Shown: positions 23,542-33,527, numbered from the stretch's first letter. The stretch is 64,000 bases of DNA from Bacteroidota bacterium (GCA_023441805.1 JAEZNO010000044.1:87285-151284), one strand, 5' to 3'. Translations and numbers: made by a program. Notes: generated from the letters alone by a model not told the origin.

Positions 23542-26280
23542 TTGAAGCACAACAGGAATATTTTAACGAGTGTTTTTTCGGGTAAAAGCATGTTGTTTTT
23601 ACTTGTGTTGATATTCTTTACAGCTTTGTCGTTTAACTTGTATGCTCAGAATGACACTATCAGACTTGAAACTGATACCTTACCTGAAGTGTCGCAAAGC
23701 AATGACACGATTCGTTTCCACTTGGGTGATACAATAGTAAACCATGGTGACACAGCCAAAGTTACCTCAGGGAAAAAAAGTACAATATCATCACAAGTTA
23801 TTTATAGCGCTACTGATTCAGTCAGCCTTGATCTTGAAAATCAAAAAGTGTTTCTATACAGAGATGCTGATATTAAGTATGAAAGTATTCAGGAAAAGGC
23901 AGCATTTATCTCATTGGATTTTGGCACAAATATCCTAACAGCATTACCAAAAAAGGACTCTTTGGGTAAAGAATATGGATTGCCTGAATTTTCAGAAGGT
24001 GATCAGACCTTCAAAGCCAAGGAGATGAGGTATAATTTCAAAACTAAGGAAGGAATCAGCAAAGGAATCATAACACAGGAAGGCCAAGGATACCTTCATG
24101 GGGATGTAGTCAAGAAAATGGAGGATAATGTGAGTAACATGAAGGGTGGTGGTTATACAACCTGCAGTCTTGATGACCCACACTTTAGCTTAAGATTCAC
24201 AAAAGCAAAGGTTATACCGAATAATAAAATAGTAACCGGACCTGCTTTTATGGAGATCGAAGGAGTACCAATCCCCATTGTACTTCCATTTGGACTGTTT
24301 CCTAACCGACGTGGGCAAACATCAGGAATACTGATACCTACTTATGGAGAATCCAGAGATCGTGGTTTTTATCTTGAAAACGGTGGCTACTATTTTGGCA
24401 TAAATGAATATATGGAATTGCGTATGGTGGGAGACATATATTCAAGAGGTAGTTGGGCACTGAAACCGGTATTTAATTACAGGAAAAGATACAAGTTCAG
24501 TGGTAATTTCAATTTCAACTACTCTATAAACACTTCAGGTGTTAAAGAAACAAATAGTTACCAGAAGACCAAAGACTTCAGAATTAACTGGTCGCACAGA
24601 CAGGATCCTAAAGCCAGACCTAACAGCCAGTTTAGTGCAAGTGTGAATTTCGGATCACGTACTTACAACAGGTACAACCCGGTAAGTGTTGCTGACCATC
24701 TGACCAATACGTTTGGTTCAAGTATTAGCTATTCAACAACTTTAGGTGAAAAGGTAACTTTCAGCAGTGCGTTAAAACACTCTCAAAATACCAGTAATAA
24801 GACTATCCAACTGACTATACCTGAAATTGCTTTAGGAGTAAACAGGTTCTATCCACTAAGAGCAAAAAACAAAGTTTCAGACCTTAAGTGGTATGACAAC
24901 ATCTCTGTAAATTATAGCATGGTAGCCCGTAACGAGCTGAATACTTACGATTCTCTGCTATTTTCACAGAATCTAATGAACCAATTCAGAAACGGTGTAC
25001 AGCACAGGATACCTGTTAGCTTAAGTCTTAAGGTCTTAAAGTATTTTTCACTTAATACTTCAATTGATTTTAGTGAAAAGTGGTATTCAAAAAGCATCTT
25101 AAAAAGATGGGTTACTGACACATTGTATACTGACAGATACTATTACGTTCTGGAAGGTGACACCTGGATACCAATAGAACAAGAAGTAAACGACAGTGTT
25201 GTTCACTACGTTGATACAGATACTATTACCGGATTTAAAGCTGTTCATGAATATGGATTCAACACTTCACTGAACACCACTTTATATGGGATGCTGCAAT
25301 TCAGGAAAGGTCCGTTGAGAGCTATAAGACATGTAATGAAACCCTCAGTGAGTTTTAGTTTCCGACCAGATTTTAGTGATCCAAGACTTGGTTATTATCG
25401 TGATGTTCAAACTGACACACTTGGAACTATTACGCGATATTCAATATTTGGTGGAGGTAGTGATTTCTCATCTGTTTATGGCAGTCCACCAATTGGTCGT
25501 TCAGGAAGGGTGAGTTTTAGTATAGGTAACAATCTCGAAATGAAGGTAAGATCAAAAAGCGATACTATTTCAGGCATGAAAAAGGTTAAGCTTATTGAAA
25601 GCTTTTCTTTAAGTACTTCCTACGATTTGGCAAAAGACACTTTGAAATGGTCACCATTAAGTTTAAGTGCACGAACAACATTATTCAAGAATCTGCAAAT
25701 ACAATATTCAGCAGTTTACGACCCTTATGTGAAAACAAATACCGGTAAAACCATCAATAAATTCGAATGGGATGCTAACCATCGCTTGTTCCGTAAAGAA
25801 AACTCTTCATGGAACTTCTCTTTATCATATAGTTTCGGATCTGGTAAGAAAAGTAGTAATAAACCTATGACAGTAGCACCTACAAGTGAAGCAGAGGCAA
25901 TTCTTCGAAATCCCGACGAATACATTAACTGGAATAATCCATGGAATTTTAGTTTCAGCTATAACCTTGTATATAATAGCAGATTCCTTTATTCAAATGG
26001 TCGTCAGGAACAGAAAGATCTTGTTCAGACCCTGTCATTTAATGGAGATGTAAATGTTACACCCAAGTGGAAAGTCAATGTCATATCAGGTTATGATTTT
26101 GAACTTCATAAACTATCATATACATCAATGAGTGTGTATCGTGACTTACATTGTTGGGAAATGCGATTTAACTGGATTCCTACCGGTTATCTAAAGAGTT
26201 GGAACTTCTACATCAGGGTTAAGGCTGATATTCTTCAGGATCTTAAGCTTAACAGGAAGAAGGATTTTAGAGATAATTAA
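23542..26280 (+). CDS. LptD-like outer-membrane LPS assembly protein
   Basis: A 912-aa protein starting at TTG (the first ATG is 16 codons downstream, inside the signal peptide). The signal sequence is ~1-35 (ending LYAQ). Residues ~75-240 have OstA/LptA-type strands (VIYSATDSVSLDLENQKVFL and GDVVKKMEDNVSNMKGGGYTTCSLDDPHF; only parts quoted). A short proline segment then gives FMEIEGVPIPIVLPFGLFPN, a typical LptD plug-to-barrel position. The rest, ~250-905, is a large beta-barrel with many aromatic-ended strands. It would insert LPS in the outer leaflet. Cysteine pairs are few: the CSLDDPHF Cys is one. It is divergent from the amidase and downstream of the OstA-like gene. Confidence 0.85.
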   Translation: MKHNRNILTSVFSGKSMLFLLVLIFFTALSFNLYAQNDTIRLETDTLPEVSQSNDTIRFHLGDTIVNHGDTAKVTSGKKSTISSQVIYSATDSVSLDLENQKVFLYRDADIKYESIQEKAAFISLDFGTNILTALPKKDSLGKEYGLPEFSEGDQTFKAKEMRYNFKTKEGISKGIITQEGQGYLHGDVVKKMEDNVSNMKGGGYTTCSLDDPHFSLRFTKAKVIPNNKIVTGPAFMEIEGVPIPIVLPFGLFPNRRGQTSGILIPTYGESRDRGFYLENGGYYFGINEYMELRMVGDIYSRGSWALKPVFNYRKRYKFSGNFNFNYSINTSGVKETNSYQKTKDFRINWSHRQDPKARPNSQFSASVNFGSRTYNRYNPVSVADHLTNTFGSSISYSTTLGEKVTFSSALKHSQNTSNKTIQLTIPEIALGVNRFYPLRAKNKVSDLKWYDNISVNYSMVARNELNTYDSLLFSQNLMNQFRNGVQHRIPVSLSLKVLKYFSLNTSIDFSEKWYSKSILKRWVTDTLYTDRYYYVLEGDTWIPIEQEVNDSVVHYVDTDTITGFKAVHEYGFNTSLNTTLYGMLQFRKGPLRAIRHVMKPSVSFSFRPDFSDPRLGYYRDVQTDTLGTITRYSIFGGGSDFSSVYGSPPIGRSGRVSFSIGNNLEMKVRSKSDTISGMKKVKLIESFSLSTSYDLAKDTLKWSPLSLSARTTLFKNLQIQYSAVYDPYVKTNTGKTINKFEWDANHRLFRKENSSWNFSLSYSFGSGKKSSNKPMTVAPTSEAEAILRNPDEYINWNNPWNFSFSYNLVYNSRFLYSNGRQEQKDLVQTLSFNGDVNVTPKWKVNVISGYDFELHKLSYTSMSVYRDLHCWEMRFNWIPTGYLKSWNFYIRVKADILQDLKLNRKKDFRDN

Positions 26281-26310
26281 CCTCCCTGTTCAAACCTGAG
26301 ATCAAATTCA

Positions 26311-26318
26311 TACTTTTG
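26311..26318 (+). promoter_or_regulatory. -7 box of the CLC channel gene predicting a leaderless mRNA
   Basis: TACTTTTG at 26311-26318 ends 5 nt before a tandem ATGATG start. The predicted transcription start coincides with the first ATG at 26324. The spacing is the same as at lepA, panD and the DUF4271 gene. Confidence 0.5.
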
Positions 26319-26323
26319 CATTC

Positions 26324-28099
26324 ATGATGCTCAGAATCTCACTGATAAAACTACAGAAATGGAGACTTAAGAATATTAGTCACCGTAACTTTGTATTGAT
26401 TATCAGTTTTATAGTTGGATTAATAAGTGGATTGGCAGCTGTTGTACTGAAAAACACTGTCTACTATACTCATTACTTTCTGACAGAAGGTTTTGAAAAT
26501 GAAGCCGCTAACTGGCTTTACCTTGCATATCCACTATTCGGGATGGCTATTACAGTGCTTTTCATTAAGTATGTTGTAAAGGATAACATTTCACATGGCA
26601 TAAGCAAGATACTCTATTCGATTTCGCAGAACAATGGTTATATCAAACCTCATAACAACTATTCATCACTCATTACCAGTACAATAACAGTAGGATTTGG
26701 TGGATCGGTTGGACTAGAGGCCCCTATAGTATACACTGGTGCATCTATTGGTTCAAACATTGCCCGAATATTAAAAATGGACTATAAGTCGATCACTATG
26801 ATGATTGGCTGTGGAGCTGCAGGTGCTATTGCCGGTATCTTCAATGCCCCGATTGCAGGTGTACTGTTTGCCCTTGAAGTTCTTATGCTCGATCTTACAA
26901 TGGGGTCAATAATTCCATTGCTAATAGCTTCAGTTACAGGCGCTACACTTACTTCATTTTTAATGGGCAAAAGTGTGCTATTTGCATTCAAGGCCATTTC
27001 ACCCTTTAATTTAAACAACATACCTTTTTACATAATACTTGGTATTGTATGTGGATTCGTCTCCCTCTATTTTGTTCGCGCTAACCGGTTTATTGAAACA
27101 AAGGTCAGTCGTATTGAAAAACCATTCGGCAGACTATTGTTATCAGGAATTATTGTTAGCTTTCTTATATTCTTATTGCCACCTCTTTATGGTGAAGGTT
27201 ATGACATGCTGATTGATATTCTAAATGGACGGGGTGATAATTTGTTTAATGGCAGCTTCTTTTATACTCTTAAGGAAAATGCCTATCTGTTCTTGCTATT
27301 TGTCGTTTTAGTATTGATCTTTAAGGTCATTGCTATGTCATTTACCACGGCAGGCGGGGGAATAGGCGGAGTATTTGCGCCTTCACTGTTTATGGGTGGA
27401 GTAACCGGCTTTCTTGTTGCACGATTTGTCAATACTTTTAAACTAGCAATACTACCTGAAAGTAATTTTGCTCTTGCCGGTATGGCAGGAGTAATGGCTG
27501 CGGTAATGCATGCACCTCTAACTGCGATATTCCTTATAGCAGAGATTACAGGTGGGTATGAGTTTTTTATACCTCTCATGATTACTTCAACTATTGCTTT
27601 CCTCACTATTCATTTCTACGAGAAACACAGCATTTATTCAAAGCGCCTGGCTGATAAGGGAGAGCTTATTACTCATGATAAGGATAAAGCTGCACTCTCA
27701 AGATTAAAGATCAACAAGTTGGTTGAGCACAATTTCCTGACGGTTAAACCTGATGAAACACTTGGTGAATTGGTTAAAACAGTTGCTAAATCTGAACGAA
27801 ACGTATTTCCTGTGGTTGACGAGGAGAATAACTTCATGGGAGTAGTATTCATCAATGACATCCGGCACATAATATTTAATACTGAGCTATATAATTCAAC
27901 TTATGTAAGGAATTTGATGTTCATGCCCGACACCATAATTAACCTGGATGCAACTATGGAAGATGTTGCAAAGAAATTTAATGAAACATCGCATTATAAC
28001 CTTCCTGTGGTAAATAATGGAAAGTACATTGGATTCGTATCACGGGCGAATGTATTTTCATCATACAGAAATCTCATCAGAGAATTCTCGCAAGAATAA
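26324..28099 (+). CDS. CLC-family chloride channel/transporter with CBS domains
   Basis: A 591-aa integral membrane protein with about ten hydrophobic segments. CLC signatures are SHGISK (~90), GFGGSVGLEAPIVYTGA (~125-141, with the gating glutamate position), AGAIAGIFNAPIAGVLFALE (~166-185) and GGGIGGVFAPSLFMGGVTG (~342-360). Two CBS domains occupy the C-terminal ~150 residues (NFLTVKPDETLGELV... and PDTIINLDATMEDVAKKF...), which usually bind nucleotides and gate transport. It exchanges or conducts chloride. The start is a tandem ATG next to a -7 box. The PAP2 phosphatase gene follows after 10 nt and is probably cotranscribed. Confidence 0.94.
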   Translation: MMLRISLIKLQKWRLKNISHRNFVLIISFIVGLISGLAAVVLKNTVYYTHYFLTEGFENEAANWLYLAYPLFGMAITVLFIKYVVKDNISHGISKILYSISQNNGYIKPHNNYSSLITSTITVGFGGSVGLEAPIVYTGASIGSNIARILKMDYKSITMMIGCGAAGAIAGIFNAPIAGVLFALEVLMLDLTMGSIIPLLIASVTGATLTSFLMGKSVLFAFKAISPFNLNNIPFYIILGIVCGFVSLYFVRANRFIETKVSRIEKPFGRLLLSGIIVSFLIFLLPPLYGEGYDMLIDILNGRGDNLFNGSFFYTLKENAYLFLLFVVLVLIFKVIAMSFTTAGGGIGGVFAPSLFMGGVTGFLVARFVNTFKLAILPESNFALAGMAGVMAAVMHAPLTAIFLIAEITGGYEFFIPLMITSTIAFLTIHFYEKHSIYSKRLADKGELITHDKDKAALSRLKINKLVEHNFLTVKPDETLGELVKTVAKSERNVFPVVDEENNFMGVVFINDIRHIIFNTELYNSTYVRNLMFMPDTIINLDATMEDVAKKFNETSHYNLPVVNNGKYIGFVSRANVFSSYRNLIREFSQE

Positions 28100-28109
28100 C
28101 TAATCAGAG

Positions 28110-28841
28110 ATGAGAAATATCAAAGCACAGAATTATGTAAACTCAGGAATGAGCATTATATTTTTCCTGATTACTGTTGCTTACCTGATCTTTCTAACAG
28201 CTACTGTTGCCATTTACGGTTATAATGAAAGTTTCCTGTTGCTTAACAACAACCACTTAAACTGGCTTGATTGGCCAATGTTTATAATTACCCACCTCGG
28301 CGATTCACTTATCCTGACTTCAATTTTATGCCTTATCCTAATACGTAAACACCCTGAAACAGTAGTCAACATAATTATTGCAGTAGTGATAACAGGCCTA
28401 TTGGGGCAATTACTTAAACAGGCTTTGTTTGATGGATGGGATCGTCCTATTCGTGTATTTGAGGGTGTAACAGCAATTCATACACTCCCCAATTATAGGC
28501 TTTTTCACAATAGTTTTCCATCTGGTCATAGTATAACTGTTGCTTCAGCTTTTACAATTCTGATTCTTAACCTCAAGCCTAAACCACTGACTCAAGCTTG
28601 TATTGGACTTCTTATAGTGATAATCTCATACAGTAGAATTTATCTTGGAGCACATTTCCCGGGTGATGTTCTCACTGGTATGCTCATTGGTCTAATCATT
28701 TCCTACATACTCTTTTTCCCAATAAACAAATTAACAGGTCAACGATCATACCCTCAAACTTTTAAGACTATAATGACTATCATAGCAATCGTGGGACTAA
28801 TTACTGAAGTTTGGCTGTTACGGATTTACATTCCTTTTTAG
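28110..28841 (+). CDS. PAP2-family membrane phosphatase
   Basis: A 243-aa protein with about six membrane segments. The three phosphatase motifs are present: KQALFDGWDRP (KX6RP), FPSGHS (PSGH with the first catalytic His) and SRIYLGAHFPGD (SRX5HX3D with the nucleophile His). Family members dephosphorylate undecaprenyl pyrophosphate, phosphatidic acid, phosphatidylglycerol phosphate or lipid A; the substrate cannot be chosen from sequence. It follows the CLC gene by 10 nt, implying an operon. The position near LPS genes makes a lipid-carrier or lipid-A role plausible but unproven. Confidence 0.9.
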   Translation: MRNIKAQNYVNSGMSIIFFLITVAYLIFLTATVAIYGYNESFLLLNNNHLNWLDWPMFIITHLGDSLILTSILCLILIRKHPETVVNIIIAVVITGLLGQLLKQALFDGWDRPIRVFEGVTAIHTLPNYRLFHNSFPSGHSITVASAFTILILNLKPKPLTQACIGLLIVIISYSRIYLGAHFPGDVLTGMLIGLIISYILFFPINKLTGQRSYPQTFKTIMTIIAIVGLITEVWLLRIYIPF

Positions 28842-28863
28842 CATTCATTGCCTCAATTGAATT

Positions 28864-28989
28864 TTCAGGCAGAAGAGTAATTATCTCTCTGTTTAATGTA
28901 TGGGTATAAACACGTATGAGCTTTGAAATCGTTATAGGTACATAACCTGTATATTACGTATTAATACTTATTTTAGCTAACTGCCTGAA
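28864..28989 (+). other. Non-coding gap with distant inverted repeat
   Basis: The 213-nt gap between the PAP2 gene and the small acetyltransferase gene holds TTCAGGCAG (28864-28872) and its exact complement CTGCCTGAA (28981-28989), with a palindrome GTATTAATAC between. No promoter of consensus quality or reading frame was found in it. Confidence 0.3.
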
Positions 28990-29054
28990 TAAATGGTCAA
29001 AATCCATTGTAATTTCACACCTTGAAATACCGGGAATTAAAACATTCTTCCTCT

Positions 29055-29348
29055 ATGCTACTTCAAATAAAACAACAAAATATAGTTCTGGACACCAAAG
29101 ATCAATTTGTCATTGAAACTGATACACAGAAGTCATACTTGAGTTACAGGATTGTTGATCAGACACTTGACCTCTATTGTGCATATGTTCCGGAAAATTT
29201 AAGAGGTAATGGGCATGCCTCTTCCCTTATTTTATTCGCTCTTCAGTTTGCCGTTCTCAATGGATTATGGGTGAAAGCAAACTGTGCAGCTGTAAGAGCC
29301 TACATCAAAATGTACCCCGAGTGGCGATACATCATTGCAAATAAGTAA
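29055..29348 (+). CDS. Small GNAT acetyltransferase (Acetyltransf_CG-like)
   Basis: A 97-aa protein starting at ATG 29055; a TTG at 29022 would add 11 residues. The central part YCAYVPENLRGNGHASSLIL is the acetyl-CoA-binding motif of short GNAT proteins, with the R/Q-x-x-G-x-G/A loop seen as RGNGHA. NCAAVRAYIKMYPEW follows, where the family has a conserved Cys. Members of this compact class (YidJ/GTLF-like) are usually 90-110 residues; the substrate is unknown. The gene stands alone, 63 nt before the hybrid kinase gene, and the two could share a transcript. Confidence 0.75.
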   Translation: MLLQIKQQNIVLDTKDQFVIETDTQKSYLSYRIVDQTLDLYCAYVPENLRGNGHASSLILFALQFAVLNGLWVKANCAAVRAYIKMYPEWRYIIANK

Positions 29349-29379
29349 GAACTACTGCGTATAACCTATTGACTATTGT

Positions 29380-29400
29380 GGTGTTTAATTTGTTAACACC
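29380..29400 (+). repeat. Short inverted repeat before the hybrid kinase
   Basis: GGTGTT (29380-29385) and AACACC (29395-29400) flank a 9-nt loop, ending 11 nt before the kinase ATG. It could be an operator or a hairpin covering the start codon. Confidence 0.35.
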
Positions 29401-29411
29401 ATAATATTCTT

Positions 29412-32030
29412 ATGGCTATTCCGCATATAAAAATCAAGACTTGGGGATTACAATCAAAAATACTAATCCTGTTCATTATAGCTCTCGGCTCCGTGCTGAC
29501 AGCTGCTTACTTTGTTAGGGAAAATGAAAGAATCTTACGGCGAACATTAAATAATATTACCGAACCGGATGAACGGCTTGCTCTTCTTCAGGATATATTA
29601 ACTATCATCCCCGAAGCTGAAAACAATTTACGATACTTTGCACTAACCAATAGCGAAGAGCATTTCAACAAATATGAGCTCCTGATAGATTCAGTTGAAT
29701 CAAATATCAGAAGATTGACCAACAATTATAAGATCGATACTACCACCAGGATTAAATTCGATAGTATTACTCATTTACTTGAGCAAAGGAAAAATATTAT
29801 CAATTCCTATATCATGATAAAGGAAGATCGTGAAAAATATGATTTCTCTCAGGTTGCACTCAATGCCATAAGAAGAGGAACCAATGATTCAAGCTATCGA
29901 ACTAAAACAACTGTAATCACTGTTTATGACACTTTAGCTAATGATACAATCACGCCCTCTACTGAAAATAAAAAAGGGCTATTTAATAAAATAAAGAAGG
30001 TCTTTTCCAAAAAAGAACCAGAACAAGAAAAAGAAAATACAGTCGTCAGGGGTCCAATAATCAAATCCACAACCAAAATCCAAAGTGATACAACACAGCT
30101 TGCACCAATTGATAGCATTAAAATCAATTTGCAGAAAGAGCTTTCCAAAATAAAGCAATTAGATATCACTAGTTATGACAATCTAAGAGAAAAAGAACTT
30201 AATATGCTTCATAATAGCTCACTGATTATCAATCAGATTACTGAAATTTTCAGGAATCTTGAACAATCAGTAGCTCTGGAAGATGAGATGAATTCATTCA
30301 AAGCCAGGCTCAATGCTTCTGAGTCGCTATTAATAATTGGGGTAGTTAGTTCAATCTCACTGGTACTGATTATGGTGCTTATAATTTTAATATTTATAAG
30401 TATCAGGAAAAGTAACCGATACAGAAAGGAATTGATATTGGCTAATATTCAGGCTAATGATCTTGCCCGAGTTAAAGAAGAATTCCTTGCCAATATGAGC
30501 CATGAAATCAGAACTCCGTTAAATGCAATTATTGGATTCACCGATCTTCTTAAAGACACTCATTTAGCTCAAGAGCAGGCTAATTACCTGAATGCAGTAA
30601 GGCAATCGTCAAAGCACTTATTGGAAACTGTAAATGATATTCTCGACCTATCTAAACTGGTCGCCGGAAAATTTAACATAGAGAAGAAGCCCTTTAATTT
30701 TGGGGAAGTAATTAATGATGCAGTAATTCCTTTTGAAATACAGGCAAAAGAAAAAGGACTAAAGTTTATTATCAATTGCAGAAATGAAACAGATATTATA
30801 ATCGATGGTGATCCTCTTCGGTTAAGGCAAATACTTTACAATCTGTTGAGTAATGCTGTTAAATTTACTAATACCGGACATATTAAGGTTGATTGTTTTA
30901 TTGAAAGAACTGAAAATAGTGCATCTATCACAATAGTTGTCGAAGACACTGGAATAGGCATCCCAAGTGATATGCAGGAGAGTATATTTGAGGACTTCCA
31001 ACAGGTTGAAACATCATCAGCACGAACATATGGAGGATCGGGTTTAGGACTTGCAATTAGTCGCCGACTGGCAAGATTACATCATGGTGATATTAAAGTA
31101 GTAAGTATACCAGGTAAAGGTTCAACCTTCACTTTAGAAATCAAGTATGATATATCAAAGGATGTCTCTCCAAGTGTATCACATGAAAGTGAAGTAATCA
31201 AAGAAGAGTTAAAGAACAAGAGCATTCTTGTCATCGATGATGATCCATTTAGTATCCTGCTATCAAAGATAATTGCTGAAAAGAACGAAATGAAAGTTGA
31301 ATTAGCAAAGGATGGTTACAAAGCTATTGAACTCATCAAGGAAAACGAATATGATCTTATTATGACCGACCTGCAGATGCCCGGACTGACCGGAAGAGAT
31401 ATTATCAAATATATTCGCAATCACGCTAACCCAAAGATATCTTCATTACCTGTACTTGCCTTTACAGCCAATAAGTTAGAACGTTATGATAGTAAGCTAA
31501 TAGCTGATGGTTTCAATGAGGTAATCCAAAAACCATTTTTAGAAGAAGAACTGATTGAACGCATTTATTTCTATCTGTCAAATAAGCAATATCCAACTCA
31601 ACATGAAGATATAGAAGCACAGGATATAAAATCATACTCAACTGCCAGAAACAATAAGGAAAAATCGCAGGAAGACCCGATAGAATATTCACTTGATCAG
31701 GTAAAACTCTTTTCAGGGGGTCATCATGATCAGGAAAGGATGATAATCGAATCGTTCATTAATTCTTCAACTACTTCATTAGCAGAAATGAAGCAAGCAC
31801 TGAGTAAAAAAAATTATGCTGAAATTAAAAATATAGCCCACCGCTCCAGCACTGCCTATCAGTTATTCAAGGTTGATAGTTGTGTGGCAATTCTTAGTGA
31901 ATTGGATGGATTAGACTTGAACTATGTTAAGCCAACGAAAATCAAAAACCATCTTGATGAACTTGAGCAAAGAAATTTGAAACTGTTTAACAGCCTGAAA
32001 ATTGAGTTACATAAGCTCGAGAAAGCATGA
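29412..32030 (+). CDS. Hybrid sensor histidine kinase with receiver and HPt domains
   Basis: An 872-aa membrane kinase. TM1 is ~15-34 and TM2 ~306-330. They enclose a long helical extracytoplasmic region with an inserted Lys/Glu-rich segment (~185-215). HisKA has NMSHEIRTPL with H364. HATPase_c shows VVEDTGIGIP and GGSGLGLAI. The receiver (~606-725) has DDDPFS and phosphoacceptor D~653 in LIMTDLQMPG. An HPt domain (~755-870) carries its phospho-His at ~810 in IAHRSSTAY. All four modules for an internal phosphorelay are present, so the final partner is a separate regulator. The sigma-54 activator encoded convergently just downstream (20 nt between stops) is the best candidate. Signal unknown. 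Confidence 0.92.
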   Translation: MAIPHIKIKTWGLQSKILILFIIALGSVLTAAYFVRENERILRRTLNNITEPDERLALLQDILTIIPEAENNLRYFALTNSEEHFNKYELLIDSVESNIRRLTNNYKIDTTTRIKFDSITHLLEQRKNIINSYIMIKEDREKYDFSQVALNAIRRGTNDSSYRTKTTVITVYDTLANDTITPSTENKKGLFNKIKKVFSKKEPEQEKENTVVRGPIIKSTTKIQSDTTQLAPIDSIKINLQKELSKIKQLDITSYDNLREKELNMLHNSSLIINQITEIFRNLEQSVALEDEMNSFKARLNASESLLIIGVVSSISLVLIMVLIILIFISIRKSNRYRKELILANIQANDLARVKEEFLANMSHEIRTPLNAIIGFTDLLKDTHLAQEQANYLNAVRQSSKHLLETVNDILDLSKLVAGKFNIEKKPFNFGEVINDAVIPFEIQAKEKGLKFIINCRNETDIIIDGDPLRLRQILYNLLSNAVKFTNTGHIKVDCFIERTENSASITIVVEDTGIGIPSDMQESIFEDFQQVETSSARTYGGSGLGLAISRRLARLHHGDIKVVSIPGKGSTFTLEIKYDISKDVSPSVSHESEVIKEELKNKSILVIDDDPFSILLSKIIAEKNEMKVELAKDGYKAIELIKENEYDLIMTDLQMPGLTGRDIIKYIRNHANPKISSLPVLAFTANKLERYDSKLIADGFNEVIQKPFLEEELIERIYFYLSNKQYPTQHEDIEAQDIKSYSTARNNKEKSQEDPIEYSLDQVKLFSGGHHDQERMIIESFINSSTTSLAEMKQALSKKNYAEIKNIAHRSSTAYQLFKVDSCVAILSELDGLDLNYVKPTKIKNHLDELEQRNLKLFNSLKIELHKLEKA

Positions 32031-32049
32031 GTTATTTTTCTCTGGACTG

Positions 32050-33405
32050 CTAACTTTCAAGACCATACAATTTGATCTTGTTGTACAAAGTCTTTCTGTC
32101 AATATTCAATAGTTGAGCAGCTTTAGTTTTATTAAAATAAGTTTTCCTGAGTACACTCATTATTGTTGCCTTTTCCTGAGATTCAGCCATACTCTTTAAA
32201 TCGGTAGTAGAGACTACCGGTTGTTCATTTTTAGTTTCACTTATGAACATCATGGATGGAAGGTGATGTTTGGTTATCATACCTGTTGAAGCTAACAGGA
32301 CGGCTCGTCTTATCACATTTTTTATTTCACGTATGTTACCCGGCCAGGAGTAGATAAGTAATCGTTCAATAACCTCTTTGTCAAATCCTTTAACATCACG
32401 GTCAAGCTCTCTGTTGGCTATCTCAAGAAAGTAATTAGCAAACTGAAGAATATCCTCACCTCTGTCACGTAGTGGAGGCACGTAAATGCTAAACTCATTA
32501 AGCCGGTGGAATAAATCCTCTCTGAAGGTGCCTTTCTGAACATTAATTATTAGATCCTCATTGGTAGCAGCAATAATTCTCACATCAACTGATTCTTCTT
32601 TAGTACTGCCCATTTTATGTACCCTTCTTTCTTGAACAGCCCTAAGAAGCTTTAATTGATTTTCGTAAGACAGATTACCAATTTCATCAAGAAACAGAGT
32701 TCCTCCATTTGCCAACTGGAATTGGCCTTCTTTCTCAAACTGAGCATCGGTAAATGCACCTTTCACATGTCCAAATAATTCACTTGCAGCCAGTTCATTA
32801 GGTAAAGCACCGCAATCAACTGCAATAAAAGGTTTATTATTCCTGGGGCTTTTTAAATGAATCATTCGTGCAACATATTCCTTGCCGGTACCACTTTCAC
32901 CCTGAATAATTACCGACATTTCAGTAGGAGCAATAAGATTTATATAATTCTCAACCTGTTGTGCGACATCACTTGTTCCACGCATATAGACGAAAATGCC
33001 CGAGTTTTCCATCTCAACAGGCTGCTTGGTCGGCTTCTCAATTTTACCTTCCTTAATTGCATTATTAATTATATTCAGAAGATCTTCAGGTTGAACGGGC
33101 TTTGTTACATAATCAAATGCACCGGCCTTAATAGCATTCACTGCTGACCTGATATCCCCGTATCGTGTCATTAAAACAACAGGTAGTGAAGGCTGAATCT
33201 TTTGTATCTCGCTTATTAATTCCAATCCATCAAAATCAGGCAAACGAAAATCGGTAAGGACAGCACTAAATTGCTGCTCCTTAACCAACTTCAACGCCTT
33301 ATTAGCTGTAAGGACATCAGTTACATCAAATCCTTTGTTACTAAGGTATGATTTCAACATCAGGCTGAAAGTGGGATCATCATCCACTATCATTATTCTA
33401 GTCAT
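32050..33405 (-). CDS. NtrC-family sigma-54-dependent response regulator
   Basis: A 451-aa protein starting at ATG 33405 (MTRIMIVDDDP); a longer frame upstream adds 14 unlikely residues. The receiver domain has D52 as phosphoacceptor in AVLTDFRLPD and K102 in VTKPV. The AAA+ domain has Walker A GESGTGKE (169-176), the sigma-54 contact loop GAFTDA (216-221) and Walker B GGTLFLDEIG (~234-243). A FIS-type HTH closes the protein (FNKTKAAQLLNIDRKTLYNK). It opens RNA polymerase-sigma-54 complexes at distant enhancers after phosphorylation. The contact loop reads D where the textbook motif has the second G, a common natural variant. It is encoded convergently with the hybrid kinase-HPt protein, its probable phosphodonor. 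Confidence 0.93.
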   Translation of the reverse strand: MTRIMIVDDDPTFSLMLKSYLSNKGFDVTDVLTANKALKLVKEQQFSAVLTDFRLPDFDGLELISEIQKIQPSLPVVLMTRYGDIRSAVNAIKAGAFDYVTKPVQPEDLLNIINNAIKEGKIEKPTKQPVEMENSGIFVYMRGTSDVAQQVENYINLIAPTEMSVIIQGESGTGKEYVARMIHLKSPRNNKPFIAVDCGALPNELAASELFGHVKGAFTDAQFEKEGQFQLANGGTLFLDEIGNLSYENQLKLLRAVQERRVHKMGSTKEESVDVRIIAATNEDLIINVQKGTFREDLFHRLNEFSIYVPPLRDRGEDILQFANYFLEIANRELDRDVKGFDKEVIERLLIYSWPGNIREIKNVIRRAVLLASTGMITKHHLPSMMFISETKNEQPVVSTTDLKSMAESQEKATIMSVLRKTYFNKTKAAQLLNIDRKTLYNKIKLYGLES

Positions 33406-33527
33406 GTAGTAGTCATCTGTCTTTCCCTTTAAACAACATATTAACATTAATGTTGACTATCAAAAGATCGTTTCTTCATAGTGTATATGCGATTCTTTGA
33501 TACCTTAGCATAAATTAATCAGGACCT

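Noticed and set aside
27283..27606. Minus-strand frame opposite the CLC gene
   Set aside because: The CLC motifs and CBS domains are on the plus strand; the antisense product has no hydrophobic or domain pattern of its own.
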